From: Streptomyces sp. H39-S7
Lineage (GTDB): Bacteria; Actinomycetota; Actinomycetes; Streptomycetales; Streptomycetaceae
Reading direction: 5' to 3'
Length of the DNA stretch: 64,000 nt
Assembly: GCF_027158205.1 (NCBI RefSeq)
Contig: NZ_JAPVLU010000032.1
Coordinates: 24,754-88,753, forward strand
The notes beneath the pieces were generated by a model. That model saw only the letters and a list, made by a program, of their open reading frames with translations. It was not told the origin of the DNA and did not search any database. Position numbers and translations under genes: made by a program. Shown piece after piece: positions 1-13,210 of this stretch; the stretch's first letter is position 1, and every line of letters begins with the position of its first letter.

Positions 1-5304
<5,304 letters not shown>

Positions 5305-5400
5305 AGCTGTACACCTCGCAATGGAATGGCTGGCGGAATCCGGTGGCGAACGCACACCGGACGGGTCATTCAGAAGGCGGGCAGGCCGTGTTGTTCTCGC

Positions 5401-6117
5401 TCAGCCGCAGCCGCCGGCGTGCCCAGTGTCGCCTCCGGCAGCGGAGAACTGGGGAAGCTCGGCATAGTCCTGCCAAGATTTCTCCACCTCCTCGATGTCC
5501 TGGCCCCGGAATGCGGCGACGTAAGGCCGCAACCGGTCGGCACCCCAGAACTTCTCTCGCCCGTGGACGAAGAACGGCACCCCGAACAGGCCGTCGTGAT
5601 AGGAGGAGGTGAGGCACTCCACGCCCTGGGCGCGCACCGCGGGGTCATCAAGGGCATCGGCCAGCAGTGCCGCGTCCAGGCCGAGTTCGACGGCGATCTC
5701 CGCCATGGTCTCCCGCTTGGTGATGTCCCGGCTCTCCTCCCAGCGGGCCCGGTAGGCGAGGTCGATGAACTCTCTGCCGAGCCCCTCCCGGGCTGCCACC
5801 AGGTAGGCCAGGTGGGACACCTCCCAGTTCGGGTCCTTGTCGATCGGCCACGTCATCTTCAGGCCACGGGCCTTGGAGAGCCGGGCGGTGTCCTGAAGGA
5901 TGTAGAAGTTCTTCGCGCGGGACATCGCCACGATGGGCAGTTCCACGTCGGCTTCGTCCAGCAGTTGCTGCGTGACTGCGTCCGGCTCCCAGAACGGGAT
6001 CCATTCAATGGCGTCCGCGACATCCGGGTAGCGTTCGGTGAGCTCGCGGTAGGCGAACCAGGAATACGGGCTGCGCAGCGAAAAGTACCAGCGCGGCTGC
6101 TTCTTCTTCCGTGCCAT
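5401..6117 (-). CDS. DsbA-fold (2-hydroxychromene-2-carboxylate isomerase-like) protein
   Basis: The product has 238 residues. It has the thioredoxin/GST-kappa fold signature near the N-terminus (FSLRSPYSWFAY) and the cis-proline motif GVPFFV near residue 190. The redox CxxC is absent; the S-P-Y-S stretch matches HCCA isomerases, where a serine positions glutathione. Actinomycetes use mycothiol, so the cofactor is uncertain. The ATG at 6117 has AGGAG five bases upstream. The gene follows the ketoreductase in the same direction. Relatives in cinnamoyl/polyene type II PKS clusters have been proposed to isomerise double bonds of the growing chain, which is the most likely role here, by inference. 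A general DsbA-family function cannot be excluded. Confidence 0.8.
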   Translation of the reverse strand: MARKKKQPRWYFSLRSPYSWFAYRELTERYPDVADAIEWIPFWEPDAVTQQLLDEADVELPIVAMSRAKNFYILQDTARLSKARGLKMTWPIDKDPNWEVSHLAYLVAAREGLGREFIDLAYRARWEESRDITKRETMAEIAVELGLDAALLADALDDPAVRAQGVECLTSSYHDGLFGVPFFVHGREKFWGADRLRPYVAAFRGQDIEEVEKSWQDYAELPQFSAAGGDTGHAGGCG

Positions 6118-6141
6118 GGAGACTCCTATATGGGTCTGGTA

Positions 6142-6903
6142 TTAGAGGGTGATTCCGCCGTCGATCTGGAAGACCGCACCGGTGATGTAGGAGCCGCGGT
6201 CCGAGGCGAGGAAGGACACGAGGTCGGCCACCTCTTCCGCGCGACCGAGGCGTCGGAGCGGGATCGACTGCAGGGCCTGCTTCTTGAGCTTGTCGCTGAG
6301 CCCGGCCGTCATGTCGGTCTCGATGAATCCTGGGGCCACGACGTTCGCCCGGATTCCGTACCGGCCCACTTCCTTGGCCAGTGAGCGCGAAAAGCCGATG
6401 ATGCCGGCCTTGGAGGCCGCGTAATTGGTCTGGGTGGCGTTTCCGTACACCCCGGCGACCGAGGAGATATTGATGATGGAGCCGGATTTACGCTTCATCA
6501 TTTCGAAGATGACTGAACGGCAGACGTTGTAGACGCCGTCCAGGTTGACATCGATGACCTGGTGCCAGTCCTCGTCGGGCATCATCAGCAGGGGATTGTC
6601 CCTGGTGATTCCGGCCGACGTCACGGCGACATCGATGGAGCCGAGCGCCTGTTCGGTCTCCGCGATGAACGCACGGACCGAATCGCCATCGGCCACGTCG
6701 GCCTTGACCGCGAGTGTCCGGACACCCAGGTCCGCGACCTCGTTCTCCAGTTCCTTCGCCGCCAGCTCATTGGACTGGTAGCAGAAGCTGACGTCGTATC
6801 CGTCCTGGGCGAGGCGCAGCACGGCGGCCCGCCCGATTCCCCTGGAGCCGCCGCTGACCAGTGCGACCCTGGATTCGCTGATATCGGTATCGGTATCGGT
6901 CAT
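6142..6903 (-). CDS. FabG-type 3-oxoacyl-ACP reductase of the polyketide pathway
   Basis: This is a 253-residue classical SDR. The Rossmann motif GGSRGIGRA lies near the N-terminus, and the catalytic Ser (INISSVAG), Tyr and Lys (YAASK) are all present, with PGFIETDM after them as in FabG. It should reduce each 3-ketoacyl-ACP intermediate to the hydroxy form with NADPH before dehydration. I chose ATG 6903 because GGAAGG lies about 7 nt upstream. An in-frame GTG at 6924 overlaps the preceding stop and would add seven residues. It is part of the minus-strand run of polyketide genes, between the dehydratase pair and the DsbA-fold gene. Confidence 0.9.
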   Translation of the reverse strand: MTDTDTDISESRVALVSGGSRGIGRAAVLRLAQDGYDVSFCYQSNELAAKELENEVADLGVRTLAVKADVADGDSVRAFIAETEQALGSIDVAVTSAGITRDNPLLMMPDEDWHQVIDVNLDGVYNVCRSVIFEMMKRKSGSIINISSVAGVYGNATQTNYAASKAGIIGFSRSLAKEVGRYGIRANVVAPGFIETDMTAGLSDKLKKQALQSIPLRRLGRAEEVADLVSFLASDRGSYITGAVFQIDGGITL

Positions 6904-6920
6904 GTTCTTGCCTTCCTGCT

Positions 6921-7430
6921 TCACTCAGAGGGCGGACGCAGTTGGTCGCCGGGGCGGAACGCCATCACCATGCGGGAGAAACGCAGCACGACGTCTCCGC
7001 CGACCAGGCTTTCGCCCTCGAAGATGACGGTGTCGGAGAGCGCCCGAACGACACGCACCCGGTGCTTCAGTACATCTCCGGGGTATACGGGACGGAGGAA
7101 TTCGACACCGGACATCGCGCCGGCCAGCATGACCTGACCGGACAGTTCGGCTGCCTCGGATCCCTCCTGAACGGCCAGGAGCCCCGCCGCCTGGCCCCAG
7201 GACTCGACCAGCAGTGTCTGCGGGTAGGCGAAGCGCTCCTCGGGCGCGTCGTCCGCCAGCCGCTGATACCACGGCTCGTTGCAGGTCACGGCCTTGAGAG
7301 CCACCAGGCTCTCGCCCGGCACCAGGTCGAGGACCCGGTCGACCAGCAGCATCGGATACCGGTGCGGCAGTGTCTGCCTGATCTGTGCGGCATTCATCCG
7401 GGCAGCGGTCGGTTCACGGGTGACGGTCAC
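6921..7430 (-). CDS. FabZ-like dehydratase subunit lacking the catalytic His
   Basis: The N-terminal segment LPHRYPMLLVDRV is the classic FabZ entry motif, and LLVESWGQAAG carries the conserved acidic residue of the hot-dog helix. The usual G-H-F-P segment with the catalytic histidine is missing; the equivalent stretch is YQRLADDAPEERFAYP. The neighbouring hot-dog gene at 7427-7840 does keep this histidine. A heterodimeric dehydratase is therefore likely, the pair removing water from 3-hydroxyacyl-ACP to give the conjugated double bonds. Start GTG 7430 overlaps the previous stop (GTGA). An ATG 11 codons later, just before NAAQIRQ, is an alternative start. Confidence 0.8.
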   Translation of the reverse strand: MTVTREPTAARMNAAQIRQTLPHRYPMLLVDRVLDLVPGESLVALKAVTCNEPWYQRLADDAPEERFAYPQTLLVESWGQAAGLLAVQEGSEAAELSGQVMLAGAMSGVEFLRPVYPGDVLKHRVRVVRALSDTVIFEGESLVGGDVVLRFSRMVMAFRPGDQLRPPSE

Positions 7431-7840
7431 GTGGATGCTCCGGTTCTGTAGCGCAGACGGACATTGGCAGCCACGCCGCGACTGCCGGACGCCTGCGCCA
7501 CGCACTTCCAACCGTCGTCCGTCGCCGTCCACTTGATGTCGACGGCGAGCACGTCCCCCGGGAAGACCGCTCCGACGAAGCGGGCGGAGTCCAGCACCGT
7601 GAGGCTCAGGTCGCTCTCGCCCTGGGGCGCGGTGGCCAGGGCGGCGCGGTGCACGCACTCGACGACACACACGCCGGGGAAGATGGGGAAGCCCGGATAG
7701 TGGCCCGCGAAGACGGGTTCCGACTCCTCGATGCGGACCTCGGCGCGGGAGCGCAGGGCCGGGCCATCGCCGCTCGGGCCGGCCGGGCGCAGCACGTGAA
7801 CGGCGCCGGCCACCGGGCTGGTGGAGATGGCCGTCGTCAC
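7427..7840 (-). CDS. Hot-dog dehydratase subunit carrying the GHYPG motif
   Basis: The 137-residue protein contains FAGHYPGFPIFPG followed by VVECVHRAAL, giving the His and Glu positions of FabA/FabZ-type dehydratases. The N-terminal FabZ-like PHRYP segment of its partner is absent. Together with the adjacent His-less homologue it probably forms one functional 3-hydroxyacyl-ACP dehydratase, comparable in principle to paired dehydratases of aryl polyene and polyene PKS systems. The GTG start at 7840 overlaps the ACP stop in GTGA and its own stop overlaps the next start the same way, so the subunits should be made in coupled amounts. Confidence 0.8.
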   Translation of the reverse strand: MTTAISTSPVAGAVHVLRPAGPSGDGPALRSRAEVRIEESEPVFAGHYPGFPIFPGVCVVECVHRAALATAPQGESDLSLTVLDSARFVGAVFPGDVLAVDIKWTATDDGWKCVAQASGSRGVAANVRLRYRTGAST

Positions 7841-8112
7841 GACGCCGGGAGCTTCTGCACCAGCAGGTCGTGGGCCTGCTGGAGGGAGATGACGTGGCGC
7901 AGCTCCGCCTCGGCGAACTTGACCCCGTACTTCTTCTCCAGCACGACGACGACTTCGAGGGCCATCAGGGAGTCGACTTCCAGGTCCTCCATGAAGTGCG
8001 CGTCGTCCGCGACATCCGCGGATTCCACGTCGAGGATTCCAGCGACGGTCTCGCGCAGTTCTTCCTTGTCCAGCACCGCTGCGATACCGCTGTCGGGCAG
8101 TGAGATCGACAT
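7837..8112 (-). CDS. Acyl carrier protein (ACP-A)
   Basis: This 91-residue acidic protein has the carrier motif DLEVDSLMALEV, with the serine near residue 52 as the phosphopantetheine site. The ATG at 8112 is preceded by GAAGGGA. It leads the short coupled run ACP, dehydratase, dehydratase. It is one of two free-standing ACPs in the cluster; the other is at 14498-14749. Their serine contexts differ (VDSLMALE versus ADSLRAIE), so they may serve different ketosynthases or stages, for example starter and extender. This split is inference. Confidence 0.92.
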   Translation of the reverse strand: MSISLPDSGIAAVLDKEELRETVAGILDVESADVADDAHFMEDLEVDSLMALEVVVVLEKKYGVKFAEAELRHVISLQQAHDLLVQKLPAS

Positions 8113-8133
8113 GGCAAATCCCTTCGTTCAGCG

Positions 8134-8157
8134 TTCTTCCGGCGTTTCTTCCGGCGT
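8134..8157. repeat. Two tandem copies of a 12-bp unit
   Basis: TTCTTCCGGCGT occurs twice back to back, followed by a partial third unit. It fills the 59-bp gap between the degenerate ketosynthase stop and the ACP start. On the coding strand it reads as purine-rich GGAAGAA blocks upstream of the ACP ribosome binding site. I assign no function. Confidence 0.7.
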
Positions 8158-8171
8158 TCTTCGGGCTTGGC

Positions 8172-9275
8172 TCAGAGCAGGCGTAGGAGTGCGACGGCGA
8201 GGACGCCGTCGCGGTCGACGGTGGTGATGGCGGCGATGCGGCCTGGGGTGGTGGGGTCGTGTTGGGCGGTGGTGAGGGTGGTGATGAGTTGGAAGGTGGC
8301 GGTGGCGGCGGCGGTGTCGCCGATGGGGCCGGGTGCGGGGATGTGTCGGGTGGTGGGGGGGAAGGTGTGGGTGAGTGCTTGGTGTTCTTGGTCTCCGGCG
8401 ATGCCTGGGGGTCGGGAGGGGGAGACGGCCCAGATGTCGTGGGGGTGGAGGTGGGCGCGTTGGAGGGCGCGGTTGATGCATTGGGTGAGGGAGGGGGTGA
8501 TGCCGCCGGGGCCGACGATGGCGGTGGTGATGGAGATGATTTCGGCGAGGGGTTTGTCGTGGTGGGGGGTGTTGGGGGGTTGGAGTTGGAGGACGGCGCA
8601 GCCTTCGCCGAGGACGGTGGCGTTTTCGTCGGTGCCGCGGGTGTGCCATTCGAGCCAGGAGCGGGCGGAGGAGTATTCCTCGACGGCGCCGCACAGGACG
8701 GTTTGGGCGCGGCCTGAGGCGAGGAGTCGGCGGGCGTAGTTCAGGGCGAGGAGTCCTGAGGCGCGGCCGGCGGCGACGGTGGTGTTCGGGCCTTTCAGGC
8801 CGTACCAGATGGCACACTGCCCCGCCGCACAGTTCATGATCGCGTTGGGAATGTGGGAGGGGTCGATGTAGAACGGCTTCTCGTGGATCAGGGTGTCCCG
8901 GGTGATGTCCATCATGCTCTGGGCACTGCCCGTGGTGGTTCCGAGGACGAGAGCCACCTCCGCACCGTTCTCGGCGACGGCCGCGGCGCCGCCCTCCGCC
9001 TGCGCGATGAGTTCGCGGACGGTGGTGACGGCCAGGCCGGTGACCCGGTCCATGGACCGCGTGCCCTTCTTGCCCAGCACGTCCCTGATCACGAAGTCCG
9101 GTACGAGGCAGGCCTGTTCGTCCGGGCCCGTCCAGGTGTCGGAGTCCAGGACCGTGACCGTGGGCCGGCCCGACCGCACGCCCTCGATGAATGCCTCACG
9201 GCCGATCCCGAACGGCGACACCGCCGACCAGCCGGTGATCACCGGACCTCGCACCGCGGTGACCATCCCGCTCAC
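8172..9275 (-). CDS. Degenerate ketosynthase-like protein (possible chain length factor)
   Basis: This 367-residue thiolase-fold protein has the KS layout, starting GPVITGWSAVSPFG. The active-site region reads TTVAAGRASGLLAL, with no cysteine at the nucleophile position. The second His motif reads GPIGDTAAATA, where a GHT would be expected, and no HGTGT is present, so it cannot condense by the normal KS mechanism. A structural partner such as a chain length factor, or a scaffold, is more plausible. The GTG start at 9275 overlaps the preceding stop. The 3' part (8172 to about 8800) switches to C/A-ending codons (CAA, CCA, CAC, ACC) unlike the 5' part, suggesting recombination inside the gene. 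Confidence 0.8.
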   Translation of the reverse strand: MSGMVTAVRGPVITGWSAVSPFGIGREAFIEGVRSGRPTVTVLDSDTWTGPDEQACLVPDFVIRDVLGKKGTRSMDRVTGLAVTTVRELIAQAEGGAAAVAENGAEVALVLGTTTGSAQSMMDITRDTLIHEKPFYIDPSHIPNAIMNCAAGQCAIWYGLKGPNTTVAAGRASGLLALNYARRLLASGRAQTVLCGAVEEYSSARSWLEWHTRGTDENATVLGEGCAVLQLQPPNTPHHDKPLAEIISITTAIVGPGGITPSLTQCINRALQRAHLHPHDIWAVSPSRPPGIAGDQEHQALTHTFPPTTRHIPAPGPIGDTAAATATFQLITTLTTAQHDPTTPGRIAAITTVDRDGVLAVALLRLL

Positions 9276-10276
9276 TGGCCCGCTTCGTTGTTGAAGGCGG
9301 CCAGGACGCGGTCGTCGAAGGTGACCAGACGGCCGCTGTTCCCGTTCTCGACCACACCGTAGGCATGGGTGATGCTGCCGGTGGCGGTCCGCAGCAGACG
9401 GCCGTCGCGGACGACGTAGTAGTCCACCCGCGAGGTGTAGAGGAGGTTCTTGAAGACATCGTCGACGGTGTAGACGATGTAGAGGTCCTCCTCGAGCAGA
9501 GCCTCGTCGAGCAGGGTGATCCGGGAGCGCGTCACCGCCGGGATCCAGTTCTGCTCGGTCAGCAGCTTGCGGATCGAGATCCCCCGGGCGTCGACGAAGC
9601 GGTGCTTGGCCTCCTCCATCAGCCGCAGGTAGCCCGACATCTGCAGACGGTCGAAGAAGTGCACGTACGGGTAGGGGATGCGGAACTTCCACCCGTAGGC
9701 GTTCTCGCCGGCCAGCAGTTGCTCCAGCACCGGGTCGGTGTCGGTGGAGCCGCCGGAGACGAGCTCGCCGCCCGTCCGGGGGACCGCGTCGCCGGACGCC
9801 GCCTCTCCGGCTCCACCGATCTTCGGCGTGACGAACCGCTCCAGCCCGTCGGCCACCGGCAGCCTGCGGAGCATGCGCACATCGTTCTCGTCGTACCGCA
9901 GCACCACCGTCACCTTGGAGCTGACGGCCTTCTTCGGAGCGCCGTCCCGCTCCACCGTGATGGTGACCTTGAACGACAGCTCGGAGGCCCCCTCCTTGGT
10001 GACGGGCACCACCTCCAGAGAGGCCTCGTCGTCCACCACCAGGGCGGTCTGCAGCCGGGAGTCGATGTCGGTGATGTCGAAGCCGAGCCCGTTCTCCTCG
10101 TACAGTCGGCCGACCGGCAGGCCGCTGCGCCGGAAGTGCTCGATGACCGCCTTCTCGACCAGGTAGTTGACGTGCTTGAAGCCGATGATGGTGCCGATGT
10201 TGGCACCCTCGTACCCGGGGCTGAGGACGACGGTCGTCGTCTCGTTCAGCAGGGTCTTCACTGCGGTTCCGGACAT
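9272..10276 (-). CDS. Tandem hot-dog (4HBT-like) protein
   Basis: The 334-residue product appears to hold two hot-dog halves. The first (about residues 15-150) contains GFKHVNYLVEKAVIEHF. The second (about 205-330) contains PYVHFFDRLQMSGYLRLMEEAKHRFV, resembling 4-hydroxybenzoyl-CoA thioesterase entry motifs. A glycine/serine-rich linker separates them. Possible roles are thioesterase, editing enzyme or third dehydratase of the polyene PKS; the sequence does not decide. The ATG at 10276 sits inside the previous stop (TGATG), and a GTG one codon earlier is equally possible. The downstream degenerate KS overlaps its stop. Confidence 0.7.
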   Translation of the reverse strand: MSGTAVKTLLNETTTVVLSPGYEGANIGTIIGFKHVNYLVEKAVIEHFRRSGLPVGRLYEENGLGFDITDIDSRLQTALVVDDEASLEVVPVTKEGASELSFKVTITVERDGAPKKAVSSKVTVVLRYDENDVRMLRRLPVADGLERFVTPKIGGAGEAASGDAVPRTGGELVSGGSTDTDPVLEQLLAGENAYGWKFRIPYPYVHFFDRLQMSGYLRLMEEAKHRFVDARGISIRKLLTEQNWIPAVTRSRITLLDEALLEEDLYIVYTVDDVFKNLLYTSRVDYYVVRDGRLLRTATGSITHAYGVVENGNSGRLVTFDDRVLAAFNNEAGQ

Positions 10277-11121
10277 CACGCGCTCCTAGGGGTTGGCAGG
10301 AAAGTCGCAAAAAAGCGGTCGAGCTCCGCGGAGAACCGCTCCGCGTGCTCGGCCATCGGGTAGTGACCGCACTCCGGAATGACCCGCAGGGCGCCCTGCG
10401 GGAGATCGGCGGCCAGCGTTTCGCTCTCCCGGGCGGCGAAGTCCTGTTGCCCGGTGACGACCAGCACGGGCACCGGGATCAGGTCGGTGCGCAGCCAGGG
10501 GGTGCGCAGATAGACCTCGAAGAAGCGCATCCAGCCGTACGGGCCCGCCCGTTCGCACACCCGGCGGGCCATACGGCGCTGGATGTCCGGATCGATCGGC
10601 CGGCCGGGCCGCAGCCGGATGCCCTCTTCGGTGATCTTGAGGAAGTCCTGTTGCATGCCCGCGATGGCGTCCCAGGCGAAATCGTCGGCGTTGCGGCGGT
10701 AGAAGGGCGAGACCAGCACGATCCCCTTGATTCCGTACTCCGCGTACGGGTCCGCGCCGCGTGCCGCCTGCCTGCTGAGGAACTCCATCAGGAGGTTCGC
10801 GGAGAAGGAGTGCGCGATGACGACATCGACCCCGCCGGGGACGGCGTCCAGGCAGGACGCCATCCAGTCGGTCTCCTGGTACTGGCGGCCCCAGGCGGAT
10901 ACGTAGTCGCCGCGCCAGGGGAGGTCCGCGACCCAGGCCTCCACTCCGCCGGGGGCGTTCGGCCAGACGCTGTCCCACACCGAGCTGCCGCTGGCCAGCC
11001 CGTGCAACAGCAGTCCGCGCAGGTGGGGTTCACCCGTCGCCGGGCGCTGCCGGACCAGCAGGGGGTGCACCGTGTCGACCGGACCCGCGCGCAGCCCCGC
11101 CGTGAGGGCGGTCGCGCTCAT
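10276..11121 (-). CDS. Alpha/beta hydrolase of the polyketide operon
   Basis: This is a 281-residue alpha/beta-hydrolase fold protein with an oxyanion-type LLLHGLASGSSVW segment. The nucleophile elbow is AHSFSAN, a variant in which Ala and Ser replace the outer glycines of GxSxG. The likely acid is in GQQDFAA and the catalytic His in ECGHYPM. There is no signal peptide, so it acts in the cytosol. Start ATG 11121 overlaps the upstream stop (ATGA) and its stop overlaps the tandem hot-dog start. It could release or edit acyl chains. A distinct type II thioesterase exists at 14942-15691, so the two probably act on different acyl carriers or steps. Confidence 0.8.
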   Translation of the reverse strand: MSATALTAGLRAGPVDTVHPLLVRQRPATGEPHLRGLLLHGLASGSSVWDSVWPNAPGGVEAWVADLPWRGDYVSAWGRQYQETDWMASCLDAVPGGVDVVIAHSFSANLLMEFLSRQAARGADPYAEYGIKGIVLVSPFYRRNADDFAWDAIAGMQQDFLKITEEGIRLRPGRPIDPDIQRRMARRVCERAGPYGWMRFFEVYLRTPWLRTDLIPVPVLVVTGQQDFAARESETLAADLPQGALRVIPECGHYPMAEHAERFSAELDRFFATFLPTPRSA

Positions 11122-12071
11122 CGTCCGGCGCCCGGCGCGAGGAGGACCAGCCCCGCGGTGGCGTCGTCACTGTCCCGGCCGGCCAGCGCGTACACCGGCC
11201 CGCTGCCTCCGGCGGCGAACCAGCCGACGGCTCCGGCGCACTGAAGTACCCCGAGTGCGGCCGAGGCCTCGCCCCAGACCCCGGAGAGGTCGTGCCGGGG
11301 GGTCCGCGGCAGGGGCCCGTCGGGCTCGTGCCGCGGCTCGTCCCCTGGGCTGAACCACAGGGCCGGCGGGTGCGGCGCGGTACCGTCCAGCAGGTCCAGG
11401 CACTCCCGGACACCGGCGGCGCGGATGACGGCGCCGATCTCGGCGCGGGGCCGCGCACCGCGCTCCCGGGCGTGGTCCGGATGTTCCAGGACGACCGCGG
11501 CGGCGCCGTCGATGACCCGGTCCGTGCCGACCAGTTTGCGGACCACCGCGTTGTCGGGCTCCACACCCAGCACCAGCGCGCGGTCGGCGCGGCCCGAGGC
11601 GATGAGCGCGTCCGCCCATCGGACCGCGTCGAGACCCGTGGTCGGCCCGTTGCAGAGCATCAGATTCGGGCCGCGCAGCCCGTACTTGATGGCCAGCGTG
11701 GACGCGACCACGTTGCTGGACGCGTTCGGCGTGTCCATCGGGCTGATGCCGCTCGCGGCGCCGTCCTCCGCGATGGTGTCCACGACACCGCACACCGTGT
11801 CCACGTTGCCGTAGTTGGAGGCGACCAGGACGGCGATGCTCTCGCCCGGCACGGTCAGGCCGTCCGGGCCGAGGAGGCCGGCGTCCCGCAGTGCCTCGTC
11901 CGCGCAGCACAGCGCCAGCTGCGTCGCGCGGTCCTTGTAGCGCAGGCCCTTCTTGCCCAGCCGTGCGGCCGGGTCGACGGCCGCGGCGCCTTCCGGCCTG
12001 GCTTCCAGCAGGTCGTGGGGTGCGCCGACACCGGGCATGGCCAGGCCCGCTCCGGTCACTACTGTGCTCAC
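11118..12071 (-). CDS. Short ketosynthase-like protein without active-site Cys
   Basis: The product has 317 residues, about 80-100 shorter than an ordinary KS. The N-terminus (VVTGAGLAMPGVG) and central GPNLMLCNGPTTGLDAV segment are KS-like. The nucleophile position is not cysteine (Pro in my alignment; the only nearby Cys is displaced), and neither HGTGT nor GHT is present. It lies between two intact KS genes and the hydrolase, coupled on both sides by 4-nt overlaps (GTGA, ATGA). It is most likely a chain-length-factor-like partner. Which intact KS it pairs with cannot be read from sequence. Confidence 0.75.
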   Translation of the reverse strand: MSTVVTGAGLAMPGVGAPHDLLEARPEGAAAVDPAARLGKKGLRYKDRATQLALCCADEALRDAGLLGPDGLTVPGESIAVLVASNYGNVDTVCGVVDTIAEDGAASGISPMDTPNASSNVVASTLAIKYGLRGPNLMLCNGPTTGLDAVRWADALIASGRADRALVLGVEPDNAVVRKLVGTDRVIDGAAAVVLEHPDHARERGARPRAEIGAVIRAAGVRECLDLLDGTAPHPPALWFSPGDEPRHEPDGPLPRTPRHDLSGVWGEASAALGVLQCAGAVGWFAAGGSGPVYALAGRDSDDATAGLVLLAPGAGR

Positions 12072-13210
12072 TGGGCCGCCTCCACTATCGCCACCGCGTT
12101 GATGCCGCCGAATCCGAAGGCGTCGACCTGCGCGAGGGTTGTCCGCACGTCGGTGTATTCGTTCCGGACCAGCCGGAATCCGTCCGCCTCCGCCGCGGGG
12201 TGGTCCAGGCCGGTGATGGGCGGGACGCGCCCTTCCCGCATGGCCCGCAGGGCCACCAGCACGCTCAGTACTCCCGAGGCGCCCGAGGTGTGCCCCGTCA
12301 TCGATTTCACGCCGGTCATCAGCGGGTTCCCGATGTGGGGGCCGTACACCTCGGCCAGCGCGGTGCCCTCCGCGGCGTCGTTGAGCGGGGTCCCGGTGCC
12401 GTGCACCATCACCAGGTCGACGTCCTCGGCCTTGATCCCCGCCCTGCTGTGCGCGTCCCGGATCGCCGCGGCGATGCCCCGCGGGTCGGGTGCGGTGGCG
12501 TGGAAGGCGTCGCAGTTCACCCCGACACCGCGGACGTAGCCGTGGATCGAGGCGCGGTCCTGCGGCGGCTCACGGCGCAGCACCATCGCCGCCGCGCCTT
12601 CACCCATCACCGTGCCCTTGCGGTTCCGGTCGAACGGCCGGACCCGGTCCGGCGGATCGAGCTGGAGCCGGTCGGAGAGCCCGAACATGCTCTCGGTGAT
12701 CACATCCACGCCGGCGACGATGACCGTTTCGGTCTCCTGGAACTCCAGCAGGTCGACGCCGAGCGCGAGGGCGTACAGCGACGCGGAGCACGCGTTGGAG
12801 ATGGTGTGGGTGTCCTGCGCTCCGAAGCGCTCGCGCAGCGCCGTCCCGAAGTGCATCTGCGACGGGGTGAACTCCTGCCCGTCGCGCCACCACAGCTCCA
12901 GGGAGCGCAGCTCCCGCAGCCCCGTGCCGACGAACACCGGGATCCCGCTGAGGTCCTCGCCCAGCCCCGCGTCCAGCGCGGCCTGCCGCACGGCTTCGAG
13001 CAGCAGGGCGGTGGCGCGGCCGGTGGTGTCCGCCTGCGGCGCGGTGCGGTTGTCCACCTCGTAGAGGTGATCCGCGTTGTACCAGTCGCGGTTGAAGCCG
13101 CGCAGCTCATGGAGGCCGCTGCGGCCGGCGCACAGGGCGGCGAAGATCTCGTCGGTGTCGCGGCCGATGCTCGTGACGGCGCCCACGCCGGTGACCGGCA
13201 GCCGGCTCAT
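12068..13210 (-). CDS. Ketosynthase with intact Cys-His-His triad (KS-B)
   Basis: This 380-residue KAS II-type enzyme has cysteine in SNACSASLYAL, histidine in VHGTGTPLND and histidine in KSMTGHTSGASG, with the C-terminal FGFGG loop. It should catalyse decarboxylative Claisen condensation of malonyl-ACP onto the growing acyl chain. The ATG at 13210 overlaps the stop of KS-A (ATGA), as in classical KS/CLF pairs. Here, however, both members keep a cysteine, unlike ordinary aromatic type II PKSs where the second protein is a Cys-less CLF. Confidence 0.9.
   Translation of the reverse strand: MSRLPVTGVGAVTSIGRDTDEIFAALCAGRSGLHELRGFNRDWYNADHLYEVDNRTAPQADTTGRATALLLEAVRQAALDAGLGEDLSGIPVFVGTGLRELRSLELWWRDGQEFTPSQMHFGTALRERFGAQDTHTISNACSASLYALALGVDLLEFQETETVIVAGVDVITESMFGLSDRLQLDPPDRVRPFDRNRKGTVMGEGAAAMVLRREPPQDRASIHGYVRGVGVNCDAFHATAPDPRGIAAAIRDAHSRAGIKAEDVDLVMVHGTGTPLNDAAEGTALAEVYGPHIGNPLMTGVKSMTGHTSGASGVLSVLVALRAMREGRVPPITGLDHPAAEADGFRLVRNEYTDVRTTLAQVDAFGFGGINAVAIVEAAQ

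Noticed and set aside
12068..13210. Calling KS-B a classical chain length factor because it overlaps KS-A
   Set aside because: It retains the active-site Cys and both His, so it should be a catalytic ketosynthase.
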